From: Kitasatospora xanthocidica
GTDB lineage: Bacteria > Actinomycetota > Actinomycetes > Streptomycetales > Streptomycetaceae
Length of the DNA stretch: 64,000 nucleotides
Direction: 5' to 3'
Assembly: GCF_014656195.1 (NCBI RefSeq)
Contig: NZ_BNBY01000024.1
Location: forward strand, 1 to 64,000
The notes below the pieces were generated by a model, which worked only from the letters and a program-made list of their open reading frames with translations, had not been told where the DNA came from and did no database searches. Of the stretch, positions 1-7,829 are shown in pieces (position 1 is the first letter of the stretch; each line of letters begins with the position of its first letter). The translations under genes and the position numbers were made by a program.

Positions 1-50
1 TCGACGACGCCGTCGAGGGAGATGAAAGCGGAGCTGATCAGGGTGCGCAT
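1..50 (-). CDS. Dihydrofolate reductase-like (RibD C-terminal domain) protein, 5' end only
   Basis: Only the first 16 codons lie in the window. Read on the minus strand from 50, the ATG is followed by MRTLISSAFISLDGVV, the usual N-terminal strand of RibD C-terminal/DHFR-like proteins (family consensus like M-R-x-L-I-x-x-x-F-x-S-L-D-G-V). These proteins bind NADPH-like cofactors in the cytoplasm, and most have no assigned substrate. It is divergent from the HxlR-type gene at 216, an arrangement in which the regulator commonly controls the oxidoreductase. The identification rests on a short stretch, so it is moderate. Confidence 0.55.
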   Translation of the reverse strand, partial: MRTLISSAFISLDGVV

Positions 51-157
51 CTGCGGGTCCTCGGTGTCTCGTAGCTGGTTCTCGTGGCGCCGGCCCGGTG
101 CGGCCTGCCGCGGACGGCGCGCTTCCGGCCGTCGTTGTGATCACCATAGCCACCACG

Positions 158-208
158 CTTTCAAAAAACAACCAGTCAGTTTTGATTCGAAAGCACCAGG
201 GGTAGACT
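158..208 (+). promoter_or_regulatory. Promoter and dyad operator of the HxlR-type gene
   Basis: An AT-rich island in very GC-rich DNA carries nested inverted repeats: CTTTC at 158-162 with GAAAG at 189-193, and TCAAAA at 161-166 with TTTTGA at 180-185. A -10-like TAGACT lies at 203-208, seven bases before the ATG at 216, so the transcript is probably leaderless. The dyad overlaps the expected -35 region, which fits autorepression and control of the divergent DHFR-like gene. The site is inferred from symmetry only. Confidence 0.45.
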
Positions 209-215
209 GACCGGC

Positions 216-887
216 ATGGCAACGAAACGGAGCTACAACGACGCGTGCGGGACCGGCCACGCGCTCGATCTCGTCGGCGAGCGATGGGCACTCCTCGTGG
301 TCCGCGAACTGCTGCTGGGCCCCAAGCGGTACGGCCAACTGCGCACGGACCTGCCCGGCATCAGCACCAACGTGCTCGCCCAGCGCCTCGCCGAACTGGA
401 GGCATCCGGCATCGTGCGCAAGCACCGCCTCCCCGCCCCCGCCGCCGCAGAGGCCTACGAGCTCACCGACTGGGGCCTCGAACTCGAACCCGTCGTACGG
501 GCGCTGGGCCGCTGGGCCGTACGCTCACCGGCCCACGACCGCACCGCCCACCTGAGCCCCACCTCGTTCGTCCTCTCCCTGCGCACCAACTTCGACCCGG
601 CCCGCGCCCAGGACGTGCACGGGCGCTACGAGCTCCACCTCGGCGACGAGGTCTTCCGGGTCCTCATCGCCGACGGCACCCTGCGCGCCGAACGCGGCCA
701 CCAGCAGCAACCTGAAGCCGTCATCACCGCGCGGCCCTCCGCGCTCGCACGCGTCGTGTACGGAGGACGCCCCCTGGCCGACGCGATCGCGGCGGGGGAC
801 GTCCAGGTCGAAGGTGACACCGCCTCCGTCGCGCGCCTGGGCGCTGTGCTCAGCCTCCCCGCTCCCGTCGACCCGGCCTCCCGCTGA
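216..887 (+). CDS. HxlR-family winged-helix regulator with SCP2-like C-terminal domain
   Basis: A 223-residue cytoplasmic transcription factor. Residues about 8-100 form an HxlR winged helix, with LDLVGERWALLVVRELLLG and the recognition-helix segment ISTNVLAQRLAELEASGIV. The remaining 115 residues look like the SCP2/sterol-carrier fold often fused to this HxlR subgroup and probably bind a hydrophobic ligand. The ATG at 216 has no Shine-Dalgarno and sits seven bases after a -10-like TAGACT, so leaderless translation is likely. It probably regulates itself and the divergent DHFR-like gene. The ligand is unknown. Confidence 0.85.
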   Translation: MATKRSYNDACGTGHALDLVGERWALLVVRELLLGPKRYGQLRTDLPGISTNVLAQRLAELEASGIVRKHRLPAPAAAEAYELTDWGLELEPVVRALGRWAVRSPAHDRTAHLSPTSFVLSLRTNFDPARAQDVHGRYELHLGDEVFRVLIADGTLRAERGHQQQPEAVITARPSALARVVYGGRPLADAIAAGDVQVEGDTASVARLGAVLSLPAPVDPASR

Positions 888-926
888 CCCGGCCTCGTGA
901 CGACCCGGCCTCCCGCTGACCCGGCC
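869..926. repeat. 26-bp direct repeat across the HxlR gene stop
   Basis: Two identical 26-bp copies occur at 869-894 and 901-926, period 32. The first spans the TGA stop at 885-887. The repeat fills the gap to the convergent response-regulator gene. No hairpin of note was seen in it. Confidence 0.85.
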
Positions 927-937
927 GGGACGGTCGG

Positions 938-1588
938 TCAGCGGGCGGCCAGGCCCTGCTGGATCGCCAGCACCGCCAGCCGTACCCGGTTGGGGCTGCC
1001 GGTCTTGGTCATCAGGTTCGACACATGGGTCTTCACCGTGGTGATCCCGATGTGCATCCGTTCGCCGATCTCGGTGTTGGACAGCCCCTCCGCGACCAGC
1101 CGGAGCACCTCCTGCTCGCGGTCCGTGAAGTGCACCGCGTCGCGCCGGCGGTCGCCCTCGCTGTCCCAGGCCGAGGAGGCCCGGGACACCACCCTGCGCA
1201 GCACACTCGGGCTGTACGGGCTCTCTCCCTGGACCGCCCGGCGGATCGCGTCCAGCACCGAGGCCGGGGACACGTCCTTGGCCAGGAAGCCGCAGGCGCC
1301 CGCGCCGAGTGCGGGGTAGAGCCGATCGTCGTCGTCGAAGGTGGTCAGCACCACCACCCGGGTGGCGGGCCGCGCCTGAAGGATCCGGCGTGTCGCCGTG
1401 ATGCCGTCCATCCCGGGCATGTGCAGGTCCATCAGGACCACGTCCGGGTGCAGCCGCTCGGCCAGCCGCAGCGCCTCGGCGCCGTTCACCGCCTCGCCGG
1501 CCACCGTGATGTCCGCCGTGGACTCGCAGAGCATCCGCACCCCCGCCCGCACCAGCTGCTGGTCGTCGGCGATCAGCACGCTGATCAC
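938..1588 (-). CDS. LuxR/NarL-family response regulator
   Basis: A 216-residue DNA-binding response regulator. The receiver domain spans residues 1-120, with the acidic pair in LIADDQQ, the phospho-acceptor D54 in VLMDLHMPGMDG and the conserved lysine in FLAKDVSP. A LuxR helix-turn-helix follows at about 150-212 (FTDREQEVLRLVAEGLSNTEI, then TTVKTHVSNLMTKTG). The GTG at 1588 overlaps the kinase stop by four bases (GTGA), so the two genes are translationally coupled and the kinase upstream is the partner. The target is unknown; the divergent membrane-protein/MMPL genes are the obvious candidates. Confidence 0.93.
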   Translation of the reverse strand: MISVLIADDQQLVRAGVRMLCESTADITVAGEAVNGAEALRLAERLHPDVVLMDLHMPGMDGITATRRILQARPATRVVVLTTFDDDDRLYPALGAGACGFLAKDVSPASVLDAIRRAVQGESPYSPSVLRRVVSRASSAWDSEGDRRRDAVHFTDREQEVLRLVAEGLSNTEIGERMHIGITTVKTHVSNLMTKTGSPNRVRLAVLAIQQGLAAR

Positions 1589-2847
1589 AGCCGGCTCCGG
1601 TCCGCCGGGGTCGGGGAGGTCGGCGCGGGCAGGCTGGCAGTGAGGCGCCAACCGCCGGGGACCCTGCCCACGTCGATGGCGCCTCCGACCAGCGCGACCC
1701 GTTCGCGCATGCCGAGCAACCCGTAGCCGGTGCCGTCGTGCTGCGGCAGGTCCGGCCCGCCAGGCCCGCCAGGCCCGTGCCGTTGGGGCAGGTCGTTCTC
1801 CAGGTCCAGCCGCAAGGTCCCCTCCTCCATCCCGACCCGGAGCCGTACCGCGGCGGACGGTCCGGCGTGCTTGGTCACGTTCGCCAGCCCCTCCTGGACC
1901 AGCCGCAGCACGGTCAGGCTCCGGATCGCGTCCAACTCCGAGATCTGCGGGCCGATCTCGGCCTCGATCCTCAGCCCGGCCTGCCGGGACCGCTCGACCA
2001 CCCCCTGCACCGCGGCCGGCAGGCCGGTGGTCTCCGCGAGCAGCGGCGCCAGGTGCCGGGGTGGCAGGTCGTGGTCGGCGGGCTCGCGCAGCGCGGTGAG
2101 CAGCCGCCGCAGGTCGGTGAGCGCGGTGGTGGCGCTGGCGTGCACGTCGTCCAGCACCTCGGCGAGCCGCTGGTCGGTCCGCGGCAGGACGTGCCGCGCC
2201 ACGCCCACCCGGAGCACCGTGGAGGCCAGATGGTGCGCCACCATGTCGTGCAACTCCCGGGCGATCGCGGCCCGTTCGCCCATCCGGGCACCCCACTCGG
2301 CGAGGTCCCGGCTGTGCTCGGCCTCGCGGGCACGCTCCTGGGCGGTGCGGGCCGCCGACTCCGCCGAGCGGATGTAGCCGGCCAGCAGCACCGGGACGCT
2401 GACGATCACCGCCGCCCGGTAGAGGGCGGATCCGATGCCGTCGACGGTGTGGCCGGCGGAGACCAGCTGAGCGGCCAGCAGCGCCGCCGCGGCCACCGTC
2501 GTCGGTCGGCCCCACCGGCGCACCGCCAGTTCGAACAGCGCGGCGCTGGCGCCGACCTTGACCTCGACCAGCACGGCCGGCGCGGACAGCTCGGCCAGCG
2601 CCAGCATCCCGGCCTGGCCGAGCGCCACGGGCAGCAGTCGGAAACCGCCGACCGAGGCCAGCACCAGCACGGCCAGGCCGACGGACCAGTCCGCCGCCCC
2701 CAGCTCGGCCGGCCTGCGCAGGAGCAGCAGGTAGCCCAGGCCGAAGGCCACCAGTGCCAGCCGCATCGGCCCGAACCGGCGGTTGAAGAGACGTCTGATC
2801 CACTCCCGCGCCACAGGTGGGACTGTACGGTGACCGGCGCCTTTCAT
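1585..2847 (-). CDS. Two-component sensor histidine kinase (HisKA_3)
   Basis: A 420-residue membrane kinase. Four or five hydrophobic segments occupy about residues 28-160 and there is no large extracellular domain, as in intramembrane-sensing NarL-type kinases. The dimerisation/phospho-acceptor segment is IARELHDMVAHHLAS with H200. The HATPase domain follows, with EGLANVTKHAG (N box) and GTGYGLLGMRERV (G box). The ATG at 2847 is the first start after the divergent promoter. The 3' end overlaps the response regulator by four bases, so they form one unit. The signal is unknown; antibiotic or envelope stress would fit the divergent exporter. Confidence 0.93.
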   Translation of the reverse strand: MKGAGHRTVPPVAREWIRRLFNRRFGPMRLALVAFGLGYLLLLRRPAELGAADWSVGLAVLVLASVGGFRLLPVALGQAGMLALAELSAPAVLVEVKVGASAALFELAVRRWGRPTTVAAAALLAAQLVSAGHTVDGIGSALYRAAVIVSVPVLLAGYIRSAESAARTAQERAREAEHSRDLAEWGARMGERAAIARELHDMVAHHLASTVLRVGVARHVLPRTDQRLAEVLDDVHASATTALTDLRRLLTALREPADHDLPPRHLAPLLAETTGLPAAVQGVVERSRQAGLRIEAEIGPQISELDAIRSLTVLRLVQEGLANVTKHAGPSAAVRLRVGMEEGTLRLDLENDLPQRHGPGGPGGPDLPQHDGTGYGLLGMRERVALVGGAIDVGRVPGGWRLTASLPAPTSPTPADRSRL

Positions 2848-2877
2848 GATCCTCCCCGAGGGGGAGGGCGGTCTCCT

Positions 2878-2911
2878 CCTTCAGGCCGCCCCGTCCGGCC
2901 CTTCAGGCCGC
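2878..2911. promoter_or_regulatory. 12-bp direct repeats in the kinase/exporter divergent region
   Basis: CCTTCAGGCCGC occurs at 2878-2889 and again at 2900-2911, 22 bp apart, or two helical turns. It lies between the divergent kinase (start 2847) and membrane-protein gene (start 2968). A phased repeat here is a plausible binding site for the LuxR-type response regulator. No protection data exist. Confidence 0.3.
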
Positions 2912-2967
2912 TTGGTCCGACCGGTCGCCCGAAGCCCGTGAGCCTGCCCTGCCGGAAGTCTGGGCAC

Positions 2968-3420
2968 ATGACCAAGGCTCATACTGTCGGCGCCCCGTCG
3001 AATATGGCGCTCCTCCCGGTGACGGCCCACGGCGGACAGGCCGGGAACGGACAGGTTCGTGCGCGGCGACCGTTCGCCGGATACGTCTTCGCCCTGTCCG
3101 CCCTGGTGGTGACGGTCTGGGCGGTGACGCTCGGCGTCCACGCCGAGCCGGGCCGCCGGGTGCTCTGGGTCGGCTTCGACGTCCTGGAGGCCGCCGCGAT
3201 GGCGCTGGCCTCCCGGCTGGCCCTGAGGCGCGACTCCCGGGTGGGGCTGGCCGCCGCCGGGATCGCCGTCTTCATGGTGGCCGACCTGTGGTTCGACGTC
3301 GGCACCGCGCCCTCGGACTACCTGCCGGCGGCCCTGCTGACCGCCGTGACGCTGGAACTCCCGTACGCGGCGGGCTGCCTGGCCTACGCCCTGCGGGTGC
3401 ACCGCCGCGCGGCGGGCTGA
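2968..3420 (+). CDS. Small membrane protein of unknown function
   Basis: About 150 residues. After a hydrophilic N-terminus come four predicted membrane segments: GYVFALSALVVTVWAVTLGV, a segment around FDVLEAAAMALASRLAL, one around VGLAAAGIAVFMVADLWF, and one around PAALLTAVTLELPYAAGCLA. ATG 2968 is chosen because the reading frame is gene-like from there; ATG 3004 is an alternative. I do not recognise a family. It lies 59 bp upstream of the MMPL exporter on the same strand and is probably co-transcribed with it, opposite the two-component system. Confidence 0.7.
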   Translation: MTKAHTVGAPSNMALLPVTAHGGQAGNGQVRARRPFAGYVFALSALVVTVWAVTLGVHAEPGRRVLWVGFDVLEAAAMALASRLALRRDSRVGLAAAGIAVFMVADLWFDVGTAPSDYLPAALLTAVTLELPYAAGCLAYALRVHRRAAG

Positions 3421-3479
3421 CCGGCCGTCCCCCCGGCTCTCTCCACTCTCCACTCCCCATTTCTCTGAAGGAGCGCCAA

Positions 3480-5672
3480 GTGATCGCGTCAATCGGGAGA
3501 TTCGCCGCCGCGAACCGGCGGTGGGTCCTCATGGCCGCGGCCCTGTTCACCCTGCTGGCCGGCGGCTGGGGCACCGGCGTGTTCGGTGCCATCACGGGCG
3601 GGGCCGGGTTCGACGACCCGGCCAGCCAGTCCGCCCAGGCCGACAGGGTGCTCGCCGGACCTCTGGGCCGTCGGGCCGACGACGTGGTGGTGATGTACCG
3701 CAGCGCCGACCGTCCGGTCACCGACCCGTCCCTCGCCGGACCGATCCAGGCGGCGGTGGCCGCCGTGCCCCGCACCGACCTGGCCCGGGTGGACACCTAC
3801 TGGTCCACCGGCGACAACCCGGACTTCCTCAGCAAGGACGGTCACGCCACCTATGTGGCACTGCAGTTCACGTCCTCGGACGAGCAGGAGCGGGTCAGGG
3901 CCCTGCAGGCGATCGAGGACCGCTTCGAGGTCCCGGGGACGGACGTCCGGTTCGGCGGCGTCACCGCGATGACGGAGCAGGTCAACGGGCTGACGGGGAA
4001 GGACATCGGGCGGGCCGAGATGCTCTCGGTACCGCTGTTGCTGGTGCTGCTCGTCCTCGTCTTCCGCAGTGCCGTCGCCGCCTCCCTCCCGCTGGCCGTC
4101 GGCGCGGTGGTGGCGCTCGGGTCCTTCGCGGTACTGCGCGTGCTCACCCTCTTCGCCGCCGTCTCGAGCAGCGTGATCAACGTGATCACCATCCTCGGGC
4201 TCGGACTCGCCATCGACTACGCGCTGTTCATGGTCAACCGGTTCCGTGAGGAGCTCGCCGCCGGAGCGTCCGTGGACGCCGCCGTCGAGCGCACCAGCGC
4301 CACCGCGGGCCGTACGGTGGCCTTCTCCGGCCTCGCGGTCGCCATCTCTTTTGCCGGCCTGACGCTCTTCCCGTCCCGCTTCCTGAGCTCGATGGGCTAC
4401 GCGGCCGTCTCCGTGGTCGCCTTCGCGGTGATCGGCTCGCTGACCCTGCTCCCCGCGCTGCTCCGGGTCACCGGCCGCCGGATCGACTCGTGGCGGGTGC
4501 CGATGCCGTGGGACCGGCGGGGCGCGGCACCCGGGCCGGAGAGCCGGGGCCGGTGGTACCGCACGGCCAAGGCCGTGATGCGCCGTCCGCTGCTGACCAC
4601 GCTCGCGGTGGTCGCCCTGCTGGTCGGCCTGGGGGCGCCGTTCCTGGGCGTCAACTGGGCGCGCCCCGGCGACTGGGTGCTGCCCGGCGGCTCGGACGCC
4701 CGGGTCGTCAGCCGGCAGTTCGCCACGGACTTCCGGCAGGACCCGACCAGGACCGTCACGGCCGTCGTCACGCTGCCGGGCCCCGCGAGCGGCGAGGCCG
4801 GCGCGCTCGGCGAGTACGCCGCCCGGTTGAACGCGGTACCCGGCGTGCGGGGCGCCGCGGTGACCGGCACCCACGGGAACCTGGCCCGGATCACCGCGTA
4901 CTACTCGATGGACCCGATGTCCGAGGAAGCCCGCACCATGGTGGACGGCCTGCGGGCACAGACACCGCCGGCGGCCGCCGCCACCCGGTTCACCGGGATG
5001 CCGGTCTCCCGGGTGGACATCGTCGACATGATCGGCTCCCGGGCGCCGTGGATGGCCCTGTTCGTCGCGGCGGTGTCCTCCCTGGTGCTCTTCCTGGCCT
5101 TCGGCTCGGTGACCATCCCGCTGAAGTCGGTCCTGCTGAACCTGCTGTCGCTCTCGGCGGCGTTCGGCGCGATCAAGCTGATCTTCCAGGACGGGTACCT
5201 GAAGGACCTGCTCGGCTTCACCCCGATCGGCGCGATCGACGCCGACTTCCCGGTGCTGATCGTGGCGATCGCCTTCGGCCTGGCCATGGACTACGAGGTC
5301 TTCCTGCTCTCCCGGATCAAGGAGAGCTACGACCGCACGGGCGATCCGGGCGAGTCCGTCGCGCTCGGCCTGCAGCGGACCGGAAAGATCATCACAAGTG
5401 CCGCTCTCCTGCTGGCGGTCGTCGTCTGCGGCTTCCTGACCTCGTCCATCGCCTTCATGCAGATGATCGGCGTCGGCCTGGTGATCGCCATCGTGGTGGA
5501 CGCGACCCTGGTCCGGGCCGTACTCGTTCCGGCGACGATGAAACTGCTGGGACACCGGGCCTGGTGGGCACCGGCCCCGCTGCGGCGGATCCGGCGGCGC
5601 GCCAGCCCCTCGTACGGCGAGGAGCAGTCGGTCCCGACGACCGCCCGCGGCGAGGAATCCCGGACCGGCTGA
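3480..5672 (+). CDS. MMPL-family (RND superfamily) transporter
   Basis: A 730-residue inner-membrane exporter with the duplicated MMPL layout: one membrane helix near the N-terminus, a periplasmic loop, then five helices, with the whole unit repeated. Family signatures include GLGLAIDYALFMVNRFREEL in the first half and AIAFGLAMDYEVFLLSRIKE in the second, both carrying the conserved Asp-Tyr of the proton relay. Such proteins export lipids or drugs using the proton gradient. The GTG at 3480 has GAAGGAG at 3467-3473 with a six-base gap. A hairpin at 5771 probably ends transcription. The substrate cannot be read from sequence; the neighbouring two-component system may control it. Confidence 0.93.
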   Translation: MIASIGRFAAANRRWVLMAAALFTLLAGGWGTGVFGAITGGAGFDDPASQSAQADRVLAGPLGRRADDVVVMYRSADRPVTDPSLAGPIQAAVAAVPRTDLARVDTYWSTGDNPDFLSKDGHATYVALQFTSSDEQERVRALQAIEDRFEVPGTDVRFGGVTAMTEQVNGLTGKDIGRAEMLSVPLLLVLLVLVFRSAVAASLPLAVGAVVALGSFAVLRVLTLFAAVSSSVINVITILGLGLAIDYALFMVNRFREELAAGASVDAAVERTSATAGRTVAFSGLAVAISFAGLTLFPSRFLSSMGYAAVSVVAFAVIGSLTLLPALLRVTGRRIDSWRVPMPWDRRGAAPGPESRGRWYRTAKAVMRRPLLTTLAVVALLVGLGAPFLGVNWARPGDWVLPGGSDARVVSRQFATDFRQDPTRTVTAVVTLPGPASGEAGALGEYAARLNAVPGVRGAAVTGTHGNLARITAYYSMDPMSEEARTMVDGLRAQTPPAAAATRFTGMPVSRVDIVDMIGSRAPWMALFVAAVSSLVLFLAFGSVTIPLKSVLLNLLSLSAAFGAIKLIFQDGYLKDLLGFTPIGAIDADFPVLIVAIAFGLAMDYEVFLLSRIKESYDRTGDPGESVALGLQRTGKIITSAALLLAVVVCGFLTSSIAFMQMIGVGLVIAIVVDATLVRAVLVPATMKLLGHRAWWAPAPLRRIRRRASPSYGEEQSVPTTARGEESRTG

Positions 5673-5681
5673 CCCGGCCTC

Positions 5682-5738
5682 GGCCGCCCGCTCCCACACC
5701 CGGCCGGTCGGGCGGCCGCCCGCTCCCACACCCGGCCG
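5682..5738. repeat. 25-bp direct repeat downstream of the MMPL gene
   Basis: Identical 25-bp copies lie at 5682-5706 and 5714-5738, period 32, starting ten bases after the MMPL stop. It has the same period and a similar position to the repeat at 869-926, although the sequences differ. Confidence 0.85.
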
Positions 5739-5770
5739 CCCGACGGCCGGTTGCTCCCGCCCGGCCGCCC

Positions 5771-5799
5771 GGCAAGCTCCGGGTTCCCCGGAGCTTGCC
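5771..5799 (+). terminator. Hairpin terminator after the MMPL gene
   Basis: A perfect 13-bp stem, GGCAAGCTCCGGG at 5771-5783 pairing with 5787-5799, has a three-base loop (TTC). There is no T-tract, which is common for high-GC actinomycete terminators. It separates the exporter from the DUF4157 gene. Confidence 0.6.
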
Positions 5800-5902
5800 C
5801 CGACACTGCCCCTCGGGTCCTTGCGCGGGCCCCGGGGCCCGGCATAGACCGGCATGGACAGACCGCGAACCGCGGCTCGAACGGCCCGTCCAGGAGGTGG
5901 AT

Positions 5903-7039
5903 GTGCACGCGCATGACCAGAAACCGAAGGGCGGGCCCGAGCGGCGTGACCGCGGCCGCCCGACCGAACAGCGGCGGTTCGCGCCCGCGGATCCCCGCTC
6001 GATCGGCGCGCTGCAGCGCACGATAGGCAATGCGGCCGTCGTTCAACTGCTCAGGCAGCAGCGGGAGTCGGATGCACCGGTGCAGCGTTCGACGGTCCAC
6101 CAGGTGCTGCGGTCGCCGGGCCGGCCGATGGCCGAGGACGTGCGGGCGGAGATGGAGGCCCGCCTGGGCGCCGACTTCAGCGGTGTGCGGATCCACGACG
6201 ACTCCGCCGCGGCCCGCTCGGCTGCCGAGATCAGCGCCCGCGCCTACACCTCCGGCGAGCACGTCGTGCTCGGCCACGGCGGCGCCGACAAGCACACGCT
6301 GGCCCACGAGTTGACCCACGTCATCCAGCAGCGCTCGGGCCCCGTGGCCGGCACCGACCACGGCGACGGGCTGTCCGTCAGCGACCCCGGCGACCGTTTC
6401 GAGCGCGCCGCCGAGGCGAACGCCGTCCGGGCGCTGAGCGGGCCGGTGCCCGACGCCGTCCAGCGGGCCGCCGTGCGGTCGCCGTCCGCCGAGCAGGAGC
6501 CGGTGGTGCAGCGCGCCTTCACCGGCGCCCCGTACGTCACCTACGGCGGGGTGAACGGGAACGGCGTCGGCACCACGATGCACGCCGAACTCTGGCCCGG
6601 GCAGCTCGGAACGGGCTCCGTGCCCAAGGAGCAGCCGTCCTGGTGGCCCAAGACCGGCGCGACCGGCACGTGGTTCAAGAACTACATGGTGCAGGGGCAC
6701 CTGCTCAACCACAACGTCGGCGGCCCCGGCGTCATGAAGAACATGACGCCGATCACCGCGTCCGCGAACTCGGCGCACCACTCCAAGGTCGAGAAGGACG
6801 TCAAGGACGAGGTGCTGAACCAGGGCAACGTGGTCGAGTACTACGTGGAAGCCCAGTACGGCACCCACCCCGCCGCGAAGGACTTCGACACGGGGGACGC
6901 CAACGTGGATGCCGACATCGACGCCAACTACGCCGCCAAACTCGCCGGCAAGCTCCACGCCGAGTACACCGTCTACGACACCACCGGCAAGGAACTGCGC
7001 GGCGACGCGTGGGAGATCGAGAACAACCGGAAGAAGTGA
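5903..7039 (+). CDS. DUF4157 protein with C-terminal nuclease-like (polymorphic toxin) domain
   Basis: A 378-residue protein. Residues about 75-145 are a DUF4157 domain (RLGADFSGVRIHDDSAA, then the zinc-protease-like HELTH at 135-139 in HTLAHELTHVIQQ). DUF4157 proteins are typical cargo or toxins of extracellular contractile injection systems and other polymorphic toxins. The C-terminal 175 residues carry YMVQGHLLNHNVGGPG (265-276) and NMTPITASANSAHH (280-293), a pattern like DNA/RNA non-specific endonucleases, where the His and the following Asn form the active site. No signal peptide is seen. GTG 5903 follows AGGAGG at 5892-5897. The next gene, 46 bp downstream, looks like an immunity protein. 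The nuclease assignment is inference from motif pattern. Confidence 0.8.
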   Translation: MHAHDQKPKGGPERRDRGRPTEQRRFAPADPRSIGALQRTIGNAAVVQLLRQQRESDAPVQRSTVHQVLRSPGRPMAEDVRAEMEARLGADFSGVRIHDDSAAARSAAEISARAYTSGEHVVLGHGGADKHTLAHELTHVIQQRSGPVAGTDHGDGLSVSDPGDRFERAAEANAVRALSGPVPDAVQRAAVRSPSAEQEPVVQRAFTGAPYVTYGGVNGNGVGTTMHAELWPGQLGTGSVPKEQPSWWPKTGATGTWFKNYMVQGHLLNHNVGGPGVMKNMTPITASANSAHHSKVEKDVKDEVLNQGNVVEYYVEAQYGTHPAAKDFDTGDANVDADIDANYAAKLAGKLHAEYTVYDTTGKELRGDAWEIENNRKK

Positions 7040-7085
7040 CCACACCCGCTGGCGCCGCTGAAGACGCCGAAGGAGACGTACGTAC

Positions 7086-7697
7086 GTGATCAACCCCCGT
7101 GCCCGGCTGACCGCGATGATCGCCGACCTGGACCGCAACCCCCGGGTGGAGCTCCTGGAGGCCACCGTCGCGCCGCCGACCCCGCCGGCGGACATCGAGC
7201 TCGCCACCCGCCTGGCCGGCGGCCGTCTCCCGGACGGTGTCGAGGCCTTCTACCGCGAGGTCGGCGCGGTCCGCCTGACCTGGCGGCACACCGTCCCCGA
7301 GGTCCTGAACGACGACCTCTCCGACCAGGGCCTGATCGACCTGCTGCCGTTGCGCGAGGTCTTCGGCGACTGGGAGGGCATCACCTGGCACTCGGCGGAC
7401 GACCAGCAGTTCCGCGCCGTCAAACCCTTCGACAGGTTCGTCCCCGAGGCCTGCGCGGCGTTCGTCCCACCCCTCGGCTCCGTCCACTACCACTACCTCG
7501 GCGAGGAGTTGTACGACACCGGGTACCCGTTCGACGCGTACCTGGAACGGCTGATCGCCTCCCGCGGCTTCTGGTACTGGCCGCAGACGCTCTGCCGGGG
7601 CCTGGAGGACAGCGCGGAGGTCACCGCCTTCCGCCGCGCGATGCCGCTCGTCTTCCCCGACTACGACGACACGCTGTTCCACCCGGCGCGGCGCTGA
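7086..7697 (+). CDS. SMI1/KNR4-like protein, probable immunity to the DUF4157 toxin
   Basis: A 203-residue acidic cytoplasmic protein. LPDGVEAFYREVGAVRLTW and a following acidic segment resemble the SMI1/KNR4 (SUKH) fold, the commonest immunity superfamily in bacterial polymorphic toxin loci. GTG 7086 has AGGAG at 7071-7075. It follows the DUF4157 nuclease by 46 bp with no terminator between, so co-expression is likely. The expected role is binding and blocking the nuclease in the producer. The fold call is by eye and could be wrong; the position is the stronger argument. Confidence 0.65.
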   Translation: MINPRARLTAMIADLDRNPRVELLEATVAPPTPPADIELATRLAGGRLPDGVEAFYREVGAVRLTWRHTVPEVLNDDLSDQGLIDLLPLREVFGDWEGITWHSADDQQFRAVKPFDRFVPEACAAFVPPLGSVHYHYLGEELYDTGYPFDAYLERLIASRGFWYWPQTLCRGLEDSAEVTAFRRAMPLVFPDYDDTLFHPARR

Positions 7698-7745
7698 GCC
7701 CGTGCGGCGCTGAGCCCGTGCGGCGCTGAGCCCGTGCGGCGCTGA
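7688..7745. repeat. 16-bp tandem repeat over the stop of the SMI1-like gene
   Basis: Three exact copies of GCGGCGCTGAGCCCGT lie at 7688-7703, 7704-7719 and 7720-7735, plus a partial copy to 7745. The stop TGA (7695-7697) is in the first copy. Each unit would supply another in-frame or out-of-frame TGA if copy number changed. Confidence 0.9.
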
Positions 7746-7780
7746 ACTCGCGCAGCGCAAGACCGGGCCATTTGCTCTGC

Positions 7781-7818
7781 CTATCGATAGTCGATAGATT
7801 CCCATCGCAATTCGATGG
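7781..7818 (+). promoter_or_regulatory. Two phased inverted-repeat operators before the DUF2975/Xre pair
   Basis: CTATCG-N5-CGATAG at 7781-7797 and CCATCG-N5-CGATGG at 7802-7818 are two 17-bp inverted repeats of the same design. Their centres are 21 bp apart, two turns of the helix. The second overlaps the GGAAGAG Shine-Dalgarno (7817-7823) of the gene at 7830. The likely ligand is the small Xre-type regulator encoded at 8321, acting as an autorepressor. Confidence 0.6.
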
Positions 7819-7829
7819 AAGAGTAGGTC

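Noticed and set aside
3489-5855. 788-codon minus-strand frame opposite the MMPL gene
   Set aside because: Composition is Gln/Gly/Arg/His-rich with no motif; the MMPL frame explains the sequence.
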